From an uncultured Bacilli bacterium (GTDB lineage: Bacteria > Bacillota_I > Bacilli_A > RF39 > UBA660): 51,346 bases of DNA. Below the pieces are notes generated by a model. That model was not told the origin of the DNA and searched no databases. It was given only the letters and a program-made list of their open reading frames with translations. Positions 25,144-32,655 of the stretch are shown one piece after another; the stretch's first letter is position 1, and the number at the start of each line of letters is the position of its first letter. A program made the position numbers and the translations under genes. The DNA lies in NCBI GenBank assembly GCA_934167885.1, contig CAKPMB010000010.1, positions 1 through 51,346 of the forward strand. Direction: 5' to 3'.

Positions 25144-25977
25144 CTATATTACATCATTATTATCCACATTATTTGAAACATTATTACTATTTGGTATAAA
25201 TTCTTGAACCGCACTAAAGTCTATATTGTTAACACTAGAAGTTGGCGCTACTGGTGTTTCAACACTTTGTGTAATGACTGGTGTCACTGGTGTTATAACT
25301 GGCTCTACTGTTGGAACAACAGGTTCAATTGGTGTTACTGCCGAAGATACTTGTGGTTCTTGAACTGGAGTAATAACCGGAGTTGCTGATGTTATAACTG
25401 GATCTACTGTTGGAACAACAGGTTCAATTGGTGTTACTACCGAAGATACTTGTGGTTCTTGAACTGGAGTAATAACTGGAGTCACTGGTGTTATAACTGG
25501 CTCTACTGTTGGAACAACAGGTTCAATTGGTGTTACTACCGAAGATACTTGTGGTTCTTGAACTGGAGTAATAACTGGAGTCACTGGTGTTATGACTGGT
25601 TCCACTGTTGGAACAACAGGTTCAACATGTGTCACCACTGGAGATACTTTTGGCTCTTGAACTGGAGTAATAACCGGTGCAACTGGTGTTACAGGCTCTA
25701 CTGTTGGAACAACTGGTGTTACTGTAGTTGGATTAATTGGCACTGCTCCTATTGGTGCATCCATTGAACTAAAATCACTGATTCCCATATTATTGTTTAC
25801 TGGGCTTATTGGCTCAACCACAGATGGAAATTCATTATCTTGTTCTTCCACTTCTTTTGACTCTTTTTTACTCTTACCAATTATGAAAACTAACAACGCT
25901 ATTAATAATAACAAAACCCCAATAACTATTAATAATCCAGGCATTTTGAAAAAAAACTCTAAATTAATATCACTCAT
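25144..25977 (-). CDS. Membrane-anchored Pro/Val/Thr repeat protein
   Basis: 277 residues. A single membrane helix near the N-terminus (about 13-34, PGLLIVIGVLLLLIALLVF) is followed by a basic then acidic stretch, and then a long low-complexity region with about four copies of a 33-residue unit (VITPVTPVITPVQEPQ, then VSSVVTPIEPVVPTVEP). The last 35 residues are Asn/Ser-rich. Such Pro-rich regions are extended and commonly span the wall or act as linkers. No domain is recognised. Ribosome site AGGAGAATAAAGT. The first gene of an operon with cvpA-like and trx. Confidence 0.8.
   Translation of the reverse strand: MSDINLEFFFKMPGLLIVIGVLLLLIALLVFIIGKSKKESKEVEEQDNEFPSVVEPISPVNNNMGISDFSSMDAPIGAVPINPTTVTPVVPTVEPVTPVAPVITPVQEPKVSPVVTHVEPVVPTVEPVITPVTPVITPVQEPQVSSVVTPIEPVVPTVEPVITPVTPVITPVQEPQVSSVVTPIEPVVPTVDPVITSATPVITPVQEPQVSSAVTPIEPVVPTVEPVITPVTPVITQSVETPVAPTSSVNNIDFSAVQEFIPNSNNVSNNVDNNDVI
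25290..25686. repeat. Tandem 99-bp coding repeats
   Basis: About four head-to-tail 99-base units within the 25144 gene, in frame (33 codons each). The central copies are nearly identical at DNA level (for example TGGTTCTTGAACTGGAGTAA recurs at each period), so the array is recent and likely to vary in copy number. Confidence 0.9.
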
Positions 25978-26011
25978 ACTTTATTCTCCTATTTATTCTA
26001 TCTATATGACA

Positions 26012-26040
26012 ATAATACCAAAAAAATTATATAAAATCAA
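26012..26040 (-). promoter_or_regulatory. Promoter of the Pro-rich/cvpA/trx operon
   Basis: Minus strand: TTGATT (26040-26035), 17 bases, TATTAT (26017-26012). It lies inside the pyrH terminator, so the same bases act first as terminator hairpin and then as promoter. Confidence 0.55.
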
Positions 26041-26057
26041 TGATTTTATATAATTTT
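26023..26057. terminator. Terminator of pyrH (near-perfect palindrome)
   Basis: Arms 26023-26039 and 26041-26057 are perfect inverted repeats of 17 bases around a single central base. It is almost wholly A/T, and further T follow on the minus strand. It starts four bases after the pyrH stop. Confidence 0.8.
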
Positions 26058-26060
26058 GTC

Positions 26061-26759
26061 CTACTTACTACTTATCTTTGTGCCTATTTTATTACCTTGT
26101 AAAACTCTAATTAAGTTTTCTTCATCATTAAAATTGATTACAAGAATATCAATATTATTATCCATACATTCTTTTATAGCATCAATGTCCATAACTTTAA
26201 TTTCTTTATTTTCTAATACTTCACGATGTGTCAAATTATCATACATTTTTGCATCATCATACTTATTAGGATCCATATCATATACACCGTCAACATTTGT
26301 TAACTTTATAATAGCATCCGCTTTAATTAAGCTAGCCTTATTACTTGCACATGTGTCTGTTGAACAGCCAATATGACCAGTTCCTCCTCCAAAAATGACA
26401 ACATTATCTTGATATTTATCTAAAATTTCTTCAGTTGTATATTTTGGAACTAGTCCGTTTAAATCAAATGGTATGCTTATAATAAAGGGAACATCTTCCT
26501 TTGTAAAGGCATCGGCAAGACCTAACGCATTAATAGTTGTTCCAAGCATGCCCATAGTGTCAACAAAGATTGGTTCCATATCTTTATTACTACGTCCTCT
26601 AAAGAAATTACCACCGCCAATTACTATGCCAACGGATATTCCTAATTTTTTTACTTTTTTAATTAATTTAGCAATTTTTAAAGTTTTTTCTTTAGAAACA
26701 TTCTCTAATCCATCCATAAGTGACTCACCACTTAACTTAATTAAAACTTTTTTATACAT
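26061..26759 (-). CDS. pyrH: UMP kinase
   Basis: Bacterial UMP kinase of the amino-acid-kinase fold, converting UMP to UDP. Motifs: LIKLSGESL at the N-terminus, GIVIGGGNFFRG, DTMGMLGTTINALGL, GGGTGHIGCSTDTCA and KLTNVDGVYDMDP. Length 232 is typical. It lies one base after the tmk-like gene, so it is part of the pyrimidine operon thyA-folA-tmk-pyrH. Confidence 0.96.
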   Translation of the reverse strand: MYKKVLIKLSGESLMDGLENVSKEKTLKIAKLIKKVKKLGISVGIVIGGGNFFRGRSNKDMEPIFVDTMGMLGTTINALGLADAFTKEDVPFIISIPFDLNGLVPKYTTEEILDKYQDNVVIFGGGTGHIGCSTDTCASNKASLIKADAIIKLTNVDGVYDMDPNKYDDAKMYDNLTHREVLENKEIKVMDIDAIKECMDNNIDILVINFNDEENLIRVLQGNKIGTKISSK

Positions 26760-26760
26760 A

Positions 26761-27435
26761 TTAATCCTCCAAATACACCTTTATATGACTTAAAATTTCA
26801 TCATTAATATTTTCTATACTTCGTATTTTACCATTTGCTATACATTCTATCGTTGTCCAATTATATATTTGCGATAGTTCAACATATGCTACTTCCGAAT
26901 TTTTCAAATGTTCTTCACATTTTTCATGTTCATCAAGGCTTTCACGATTCTTTTTTAATTCAAAAGCATAATCATATGGAACATGCAAAAAAATAGTCTT
27001 ATCAGCTTTTGGAAGTCCCAATAACCAAAACTCTAACTTATCAATCCATTGATACATATTAAAACGTTCATTATCATCTTTCAATTTACTACCTTGATGA
27101 GCCATATTACTGGTTGTCCATCTATCGCAAATAACAAAATATCCATCGTCTAAATATTTTTTTAAGGTTGGTAAATTGTATTTACGATCAGCTGCAAAAT
27201 ATAGACTAGCAACCTCTGAATCTAAATTAACTGCCCCTTCTGGAAACCAACATGGTGATATTTCAGATTTACCTAAATATGGTCCTCCAACAATTTTACC
27301 AGTTGGACTATCATAATTAGGAAATGTCATTCTTATGGCTTTATATCCCATATTATTTAAACGTTCAACTAACAACTTACTTTGTGTCTCTTTTCCTGAA
27401 CAATCTGTTCCTTCTATAACAATCAATTTACTCAT
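26761..27435 (-). CDS. tmk: Thymidylate kinase-like P-loop kinase
   Basis: 224 residues with P-loop GTDCSGKET, the DRWTTSN motif (DRY/W-type substrate-binding Arg) and a LID-like Arg/Lys-rich region. It resembles thymidylate kinases but has an insertion after the P-loop (MTFPNYDSPTGKIVGGPYLG) as in the larger eukaryote- and phage-like Tmk group. Context with thyA, folA and pyrH supports dTMP to dTDP. The start overlaps the folA stop as ATGA. Confidence 0.85.
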   Translation of the reverse strand: MSKLIVIEGTDCSGKETQSKLLVERLNNMGYKAIRMTFPNYDSPTGKIVGGPYLGKSEISPCWFPEGAVNLDSEVASLYFAADRKYNLPTLKKYLDDGYFVICDRWTTSNMAHQGSKLKDDNERFNMYQWIDKLEFWLLGLPKADKTIFLHVPYDYAFELKKNRESLDEHEKCEEHLKNSEVAYVELSQIYNWTTIECIANGKIRSIENINDEILSHIKVYLED

Positions 27436-27923
27436 ACAGTTTTCCTTTCATATAACACAAATTGATAATATACACCATTATAAGTATCATCCCCTATAAC
27501 CGTGCGATTATATTCATCTTTATTAAAAGTTGGAAAATAAACAGTAGCATCTTTATCACTCTTATCAACTTCAGTCAAATATAATTTATCAGCGTATGGT
27601 AAGAATTGCTTATATATACTGCCACCACCAATAATAAATACTTCTTCATTAGTTTTAAGAATATCATCCAATACTTCTTGAATACTATTAAATACAGAAA
27701 CACCCTCAATCGTGCCTTCTTCTTTTAACATAATAACAATATTTCGACGATTTGGCAATTTAGATGGTAATGAATCATATGTTTTCTTCCCCATAACAAC
27801 AGTTTTACCTAAGGTTGTTTTCTTAAAATATTTTAAATCATTAGGTAAATGCCATAATAAATCATTATTTTTGCCTAATTCCAAATTTTTACCAACACAT
27901 GCAATTATTGATATATTTTTCAT
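27432..27923 (-). CDS. folA: Dihydrofolate reductase
   Basis: Reduces dihydrofolate to tetrahydrofolate, regenerating the cofactor used by ThyA. It has NLELGKNNDLLWHLPNDLKYF (active-site loop with Trp and catalytic Asp), VVMGKKTYDSLP, and VFIIGGGSIYKQFLPYADKLYLTEVD. 163 residues, typical. It follows thyA with an 8-base gap. Confidence 0.96.
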   Translation of the reverse strand: MKNISIIACVGKNLELGKNNDLLWHLPNDLKYFKKTTLGKTVVMGKKTYDSLPSKLPNRRNIVIMLKEEGTIEGVSVFNSIQEVLDDILKTNEEVFIIGGGSIYKQFLPYADKLYLTEVDKSDKDATVYFPTFNKDEYNRTVIGDDTYNGVYYQFVLYERKTV

Positions 27924-27931
27924 TTTTCCTC

Positions 27932-28834
27932 CTATTGTGCAATTGGAAAATTTATTTTTCCATAATGATTATAATCTACAATTTTGATATCTTTTAATGC
28001 ACGCGAATTATCAAAATCATTAAAATTCTTAATTTCATCATTAATCCAAAGTTTTGGTGCCTTAAGTGGTGGTAATTCCTTACCTCTTTTGATCTGTTCT
28101 TTAATACCATCTACTTGATTAACATATATATGAGCATCTTTTATACTCCAAAACATTTTACCAACTTTTAAGCCACAAACATGAGCTATTAAGTTTGCTA
28201 ACACGGCATACTGCGTAACATTAAAAGGAAGTCCCAAAGGAACATCACAACTTCTTTGATGAACCCATAAATTTAAGTGACCATCCGTAATATCCCATTC
28301 ACTACACCATACACAACTTGGTAAAACAGCCGTATCTAAATATTCATTTTGCCAAAGACTCATAATCATTCGTCTATCAGTTGGATTGTTTTTTATTTTA
28401 TCAATTAAATTATCAACTAAATTATATTTATTAACAATCCATCCATAAGCAGTCCCAATAGTATGAGCCCACTCCTTACCAAAATGTTTAGTTATTTTCT
28501 TTTTAACCAATACTCCATTTTCATCAGGTAACATTTGTTCAGCATGCCAATCACCATTTTCATCAATTTCCCATTCATCCCAAATATGATTACCTCTTTC
28601 TTGAAGCCAACGAACATCATTACTTTTAGCTTGATATATCCATAAAAGTTCTGTTATAGCATTTTTAAAGAAAAGCTGTTTGGTTGTTAATATTGGAAAT
28701 TCTTTTTCTAGGTTAAATTCAAATGTCCATCCAGGAATTTTTATTGAATCAATTCCCGTTCTATTAGATACTCTTGTTCCTTTTTTCAATATAGTTTCAC
28801 ACAATTTTAAATAATCTTTATCCCACTTACTCAT
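27932..28834 (-). CDS. thyA: Thymidylate synthase (ThyA family, variant active-site segment)
   Basis: Methylates dUMP to dTMP using methylene-tetrahydrofolate. Family blocks: SNRTGIDS, TTKQLFFKNAITELLW, the nucleophile region VLPSCVWCSEWD, QRSCDVPLGLPFN with Arg, Ser, Asp and the dUMP-binding Asn, and DAHIYVNQ. The residue after the nucleophilic Cys is Val where most ThyA proteins have His. About 300 residues, longer than E. coli (264) with a central insertion at about 100-135. Start at 28834; the frame's first ATG touches the AAAAGG site. The head of the pyrimidine operon. Confidence 0.93.
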   Translation of the reverse strand: MSKWDKDYLKLCETILKKGTRVSNRTGIDSIKIPGWTFEFNLEKEFPILTTKQLFFKNAITELLWIYQAKSNDVRWLQERGNHIWDEWEIDENGDWHAEQMLPDENGVLVKKKITKHFGKEWAHTIGTAYGWIVNKYNLVDNLIDKIKNNPTDRRMIMSLWQNEYLDTAVLPSCVWCSEWDITDGHLNLWVHQRSCDVPLGLPFNVTQYAVLANLIAHVCGLKVGKMFWSIKDAHIYVNQVDGIKEQIKRGKELPPLKAPKLWINDEIKNFNDFDNSRALKDIKIVDYNHYGKINFPIAQ

Positions 28835-28851
28835 ACACACCATCCTTTTTT

Positions 28852-28857
28852 ATTATA
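28852..28857 (-). promoter_or_regulatory. Extended -10 promoter for thyA
   Basis: Minus strand: TATAAT preceded by TGC (extended -10). No clear -35 box at 17 bases. It lies about 18 bases upstream of the start, giving a very short leader. Confidence 0.5.
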
Positions 28858-28904
28858 GCAAAAGAGACAATATAATTCTATATTCTATACAGCATTATAA
28901 TAAA

Positions 28905-28932
28905 AAATTTCTACCTACTTTGGTAAAAATTT
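28905..28932 (-). terminator. Terminator after surface protein copy 1
   Basis: Minus strand: AAATTTTTACC, loop of six, GGTAGAAATTT followed by T. 11-bp stem with one wobble pair; it overlaps the stop codon of the gene. Confidence 0.75.
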
Positions 28933-30704
28933 TATTTAGTTACAAAATCAACGGACACATTACTTGCCGATATGTTACTATCACTAACTTCCATATGACC
29001 AGAACTACTATTTATTAAAATACGTGGCAAATTAAGTGGTTCATAAATAGGGGTTGGCATTTTATAGTAAAGCTCAATAATTAAATCATTATAGGTTGAT
29101 TTCCAAGCACTTTGACTCATTGTGACTAAACCACTATTTATAAAAATCGTGCCAAGACCTTTAGTATTAATACTAATTCCTTTATTTAAGTCAGCAACAT
29201 TTGTTATAAATTTAGTAGCAGATGATAAAGAAGCATTATAATCCGGATAATCCTCTTTAATGATTGAAACATTATCCCATCCAGGATATTCTTCTGAATT
29301 ATTCATATCTTTAATTTTTAATGATAAATGTCTTATATTACGCACAATACGGTTATTTTCATAATCAATATAATCATATACATTATCAATACTTCTTAGT
29401 GGTTCATGATTAGTTAAATCAATAGTTGAACTAACTACTTCGACATCACTTTCATATGCTGTTGCACTACTTCCAATCTCTAGTTGAGGACATGCAAATA
29501 TAGCATTTGCAACCTCTGTTTTATAAGAACTATTCTCATAATAACTAGATTCTATTCGCATAGATGTAACATTTAAAATATCCTCTGTTACGGTAAAAGT
29601 ATATGATAATTGTTTCCAATCAACAGTATCACCACTATTAAAAGCTCTGACAACCGTGCCACTTATATTAGTAAGAGATGGTGTTGTAAAAAAGGTAAAA
29701 TTGGAAGACTTTATTGGGATATTATCAAGTTTAGCATAAATACTATATGTTAAGGTATCACCTACTTTAATATTATAATCAGAGGCAATCTTCTTAAAGT
29801 TTATTTTATAACCCCACCATGCATTTTGCGTTTTTAAAGTCGTGCATCCGTTAAACAAATTTTCGGTATCTTTTTCACCATTAACACTAGCAACATAGGC
29901 ATTAGTTGCCATCGTATCTGTTCCTTTTAATAAGTTCTTACCGTACACTTTAAGATTAATCTTACCACTATCACCTAAACTTGTTAAATCAATAGGATTA
30001 TCAATAGATGGTGTGCCATTTCGAACACTATTACCAGCAATTTGATAACTAACACTATGCGTTTTGTTTGTATTATTAACCTCTTTTTTATTAAAATCAC
30101 CATTAACCGTTATTTTGACGCTTGCAAAACCATTTTTCCATTCACTCGTTTTATAATCAGCATTCGCATCTGTATCACTTATTAATACATTACCACTTAA
30201 CCAAAATCTTAGTTTATAAGTTTTGGTTACTTCAGTTTGGGTATTCTTTGGAAATGTTCCAACATAAATACAACCATTTTCATATGATCCATAACTGCCT
30301 TCTTTTATTAAAATAGTTTCCGTTCCATTAACTTCTTCTATTAATTGAAAATGAACATCATTATTATTTAATCGTGTTTTTCCAGTTACACTGTCACCAT
30401 CACTTAACACAATATCATAGTAAATATCGTTTGTAGTATTGGTATTCTTGCCTTTAATTTGAAATGATATTAAATTTGATGTTTCAGTCAAAGCTTCATT
30501 TAGTGACAATGGAAATAAATTAGTAAGATTTATATTATCTCCTTCAATATAATTCAAATATATATCACCTGTTATGGCGACACTATCGATTGAACTAGTT
30601 TTTGAATATGTATAAAAAGCAAAGGATGATGCTAATAATAGAGTAATCCCTAAAACTGCAACTAACGCCATTATAATCTTTTTTTGATTTATCTTATTTT
30701 CCAT
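28932..30704 (-). CDS. Tandem surface protein, copy 1 (N-terminal membrane anchor)
   Basis: 590 residues from the ATG at 30704 (GAAGGTGACTAT upstream). An N-terminal anchor or uncleaved signal (about 10-30, VLGITLLLASSFAFYTYS), then a beta-rich domain (about 35-215; TGDIYLNYIEGDNI, YKLRFWLSGN), then a motif region QIAGNSVRNGTPSIDNP and YGKNLLKGT that resembles phage-tail and adhesin carbohydrate-binding modules, and a C-terminal domain ending EPLNLPRILINSSSGH. No LPxTG motif. Exact function unknown; surface attachment or ligand binding is inferred. About 80% or more of the N-terminal part is shared with copies 2 and 3. Confidence 0.8.
   Translation of the reverse strand: MENKINQKKIIMALVAVLGITLLLASSFAFYTYSKTSSIDSVAITGDIYLNYIEGDNINLTNLFPLSLNEALTETSNLISFQIKGKNTNTTNDIYYDIVLSDGDSVTGKTRLNNNDVHFQLIEEVNGTETILIKEGSYGSYENGCIYVGTFPKNTQTEVTKTYKLRFWLSGNVLISDTDANADYKTSEWKNGFASVKITVNGDFNKKEVNNTNKTHSVSYQIAGNSVRNGTPSIDNPIDLTSLGDSGKINLKVYGKNLLKGTDTMATNAYVASVNGEKDTENLFNGCTTLKTQNAWWGYKINFKKIASDYNIKVGDTLTYSIYAKLDNIPIKSSNFTFFTTPSLTNISGTVVRAFNSGDTVDWKQLSYTFTVTEDILNVTSMRIESSYYENSSYKTEVANAIFACPQLEIGSSATAYESDVEVVSSTIDLTNHEPLRSIDNVYDYIDYENNRIVRNIRHLSLKIKDMNNSEEYPGWDNVSIIKEDYPDYNASLSSATKFITNVADLNKGISINTKGLGTIFINSGLVTMSQSAWKSTYNDLIIELYYKMPTPIYEPLNLPRILINSSSGHMEVSDSNISASNVSVDFVTK
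30132..30574. repeat. 443-bp segment identical in copies 1 and 2
   Basis: Compared line by line, these bases are identical to 31991-32433 (offset 1859), flanked on both sides by diverged sequence (first differences at 30131 and 30575). The pattern indicates gene conversion rather than uniform divergence after duplication. Confidence 0.85.
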
Positions 30705-30728
30705 ATAGTCACCTTCTATTATATTTCG

Positions 30729-30757
30729 ATTATAACACACTAAACTTATGCATTCAA
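30729..30757 (-). promoter_or_regulatory. Promoter of surface protein copy 1
   Basis: Minus strand: TTGAAT (30757-30752), 17 bases, TATAAT (30734-30729). Confidence 0.8.
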
Positions 30758-30759
30758 TA

Positions 30760-30787
30760 AAGAGAAGACAAAACAACATCTTCTCTT
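30760..30787 (-). terminator. Terminator after surface protein copy 2
   Basis: Minus strand: AAGAGAAG (30787-30780), 12-base loop, CTTCTCTT (30767-30760), then TATTG. It abuts the -35 box of copy 1, so copies 1 and 2 are separated transcription units. Confidence 0.65.
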
Positions 30788-30793
30788 GAAACT

Positions 30794-32563
30794 TTACTTA
30801 GTTACAAAACTTGTTGACACATTACTAGATGATAAATTTTCATCATACGCAACAACATGGCCAGAACTACTATTTATCAATGTTCGTGGTAAGTTAAGAG
30901 GCTCATAAATTGGAGTTGGCATCTTATAATATAATTCTAAAGTTAAAGAACCATACTTATTTTTTAATTCATTTTGATCTAATCCAAAAACATCAGTCGT
31001 AAAATACAAGGTGCTACCATTTTTTGAATTACATCTAATTGGCAATTTTGTATTTATATTCGATGCTACTGCTGTCTTATTATATAAAAGAATATCGTCA
31101 TTTGGAAAATCAGTATCAACATAAGGTGCATTTACCCAACCAGGATATGAGTTTGAATTATTCATATCTTTAAAACTTAAAGATACATGTCTTATATTAC
31201 GAACAATGCGATTATTTTCATAATCAATATAATCATATGCTGTATCAATACTTCGTAATGGTTCATGATTTGCTATAGAAATAGTTGTAGTAACAGGATC
31301 AACATATTTTTCATAATCAGTTGCCTTATCATTTAACTCAAGTTGAGGGCATGCAAAAATAACGTTAGCTATTGTTGTTGTATAATTAGAACTTTCATAA
31401 TAATTTGATTCAATCCTCATTGAAGTTACATTTAAAAAATCTTCAGTTACAGTGAAAGAATATGATAATTGTTGCCAGTCATTAACAACATCCTTAACAA
31501 TCTTTCCAACACTCGTTCCATGAACTCCAGTAATAGATGGCGTAACATAAAATGAATATGATGAATTAGCAGTTGGTATACCATCTAGTTTAGCATAAAT
31601 GCTATATGTTACCTTATCACCAACTTTAATATCATAATCTTCAGCTATTTTTTTAAAATCTATCTTATAACCAAGCCATGCTGTGGTTGTTTTTAAAGTT
31701 GAACATCCATTATATAAGTTAGTTGAATCTTTTGTCCCAGTAACGGAACTTGTATAATCATTTCTCTCAAGAATTTGGGAATTTTTAATTAAATTTTTAC
31801 CATAAGTTTTTAAAGTAATTTTGCCACTATCACCTAAACTTGTTAAATTAATTGAATTATCTATAGACGGTGTGCCATTTTGGATACTATTGCCAGCGAT
31901 TTGATAGTTAACAGCATATGTTTTATTTGTATTATTAACATCTTTCTTATTAAAATCACCATTAACCGTTATTTTGACACTTGCAAAACTATTTTTCCAT
32001 TCACTCGTTTTATAATCAGCATTCGCATCTGTATCACTTATTAATACATTACCACTTAACCAAAATCTTAGTTTATAAGTTTTGGTTACTTCAGTTTGGG
32101 TATTCTTTGGAAATGTTCCAACATAAATACAACCATTTTCATATGATCCATAACTGCCTTCTTTTATTAAAATAGTTTCCGTTCCATTAACTTCTTCTAT
32201 TAATTGAAAATGAACATCATTATTATTTAATCGTGTTTTTCCAGTTACACTGTCACCATCACTTAACACAATATCATAGTAAATATCGTTTGTAGTATTG
32301 GTATTCTTGCCTTTAATTTGAAATGATATTAAATTTGATGTTTCAGTCAAAGCTTCATTTAGTGACAATGGAAATAAATTAGTAAGATTTATATTATCTC
32401 CTTCAATATAATTCAAATATATATCACCTGTTAGGGCAATACTATCGATTGAACTAGTCTTTGAATATGTATAAAAAGCGAAAGATGCTGACAAAAGTAT
32501 AGTGATTCCTAAAACTGCAACTAGCACCATCATAATACCTTTTTTACCAATTTTATTTTCCAT
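30794..32563 (-). CDS. Tandem surface protein, copy 2
   Basis: 589 residues from ATG at 32563. Same layout as copy 1: anchor helix (VLGITILLSASFAFYTYS), beta-rich domain, QIAGNSIQNGTPSIDNS plus YGKNLIKNS module, and C-terminal domain ending EPLNLPRTLINSSSGHV. Its DNA is a mosaic: the anchor and 5' region equal copy 3, while the first extracellular domain equals copy 1 over 443 bases. The middle and C-terminal modules are the most diverged parts, as expected if they face selection at the surface. Function unknown. Confidence 0.8.
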   Translation of the reverse strand: MENKIGKKGIMMVLVAVLGITILLSASFAFYTYSKTSSIDSIALTGDIYLNYIEGDNINLTNLFPLSLNEALTETSNLISFQIKGKNTNTTNDIYYDIVLSDGDSVTGKTRLNNNDVHFQLIEEVNGTETILIKEGSYGSYENGCIYVGTFPKNTQTEVTKTYKLRFWLSGNVLISDTDANADYKTSEWKNSFASVKITVNGDFNKKDVNNTNKTYAVNYQIAGNSIQNGTPSIDNSINLTSLGDSGKITLKTYGKNLIKNSQILERNDYTSSVTGTKDSTNLYNGCSTLKTTTAWLGYKIDFKKIAEDYDIKVGDKVTYSIYAKLDGIPTANSSYSFYVTPSITGVHGTSVGKIVKDVVNDWQQLSYSFTVTEDFLNVTSMRIESNYYESSNYTTTIANVIFACPQLELNDKATDYEKYVDPVTTTISIANHEPLRSIDTAYDYIDYENNRIVRNIRHVSLSFKDMNNSNSYPGWVNAPYVDTDFPNDDILLYNKTAVASNINTKLPIRCNSKNGSTLYFTTDVFGLDQNELKNKYGSLTLELYYKMPTPIYEPLNLPRTLINSSSGHVVAYDENLSSSNVSTSFVTK

Positions 32564-32596
32564 ATAGCCACCTTCTATTATATTCAAATTATAGCA
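32451..32596. repeat. 146-bp segment identical in copies 2 and 3
   Basis: Identical to 34307-34452 (offset 1856). It covers the anchor-coding region, the ribosome site and the -10 region. The first mismatch upstream is at 32597. Confidence 0.85.
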
Positions 32597-32616
32597 CACT
32601 AACCTTTTTCATTCAA
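32588..32616 (-). promoter_or_regulatory. Promoter of surface protein copy 2
   Basis: Minus strand: TTGAAT (32616-32611), 17 bases, TATAAT (32593-32588). Confidence 0.8.
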
Positions 32617-32618
32617 TA

Positions 32619-32648
32619 AAGAGAAGACAAAACATCTTGCCTCCTCTT
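32619..32648 (-). terminator. Terminator after surface protein copy 3
   Basis: Minus strand: AAGAGGAG (32648-32641), loop, CTTCTCTT (32626-32619), one G-U pair, then TATTG. Equivalent to the hairpin after copy 2. Confidence 0.6.
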
Positions 32649-32655
32649 AAAATTT

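Noticed and set aside
25290..25686. Regular repeats as a possible CRISPR array
   Set aside because: Units are 99 bases, head to tail, in frame and without variable spacers; they encode a protein repeat.
25204..25767. Plus-strand frames rich in Trp, Cys, Asn and Tyr opposite the repeat protein
   Set aside because: They are antisense readings of the 99-bp repeat unit, with no ribosome site. The minus-strand frame has a start signal, membrane helix and operon context.
18163..28000. Mycoplasma genetic code (TGA as Trp), suggested by the base composition
   Set aside because: TGA acts as the stop in several 4-base overlaps (abiEi/abiEii, cvpA-like/trxA, folA/tmk, hemW/HD gene), and Trp is encoded by TGG in conserved motifs such as WCGPC.
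30122..30316. Plus-strand small ORF recurring in all three surface-protein copies
   Set aside because: It recurs only because the genes are duplicated; it lies antisense in coding DNA and lacks a ribosome site.
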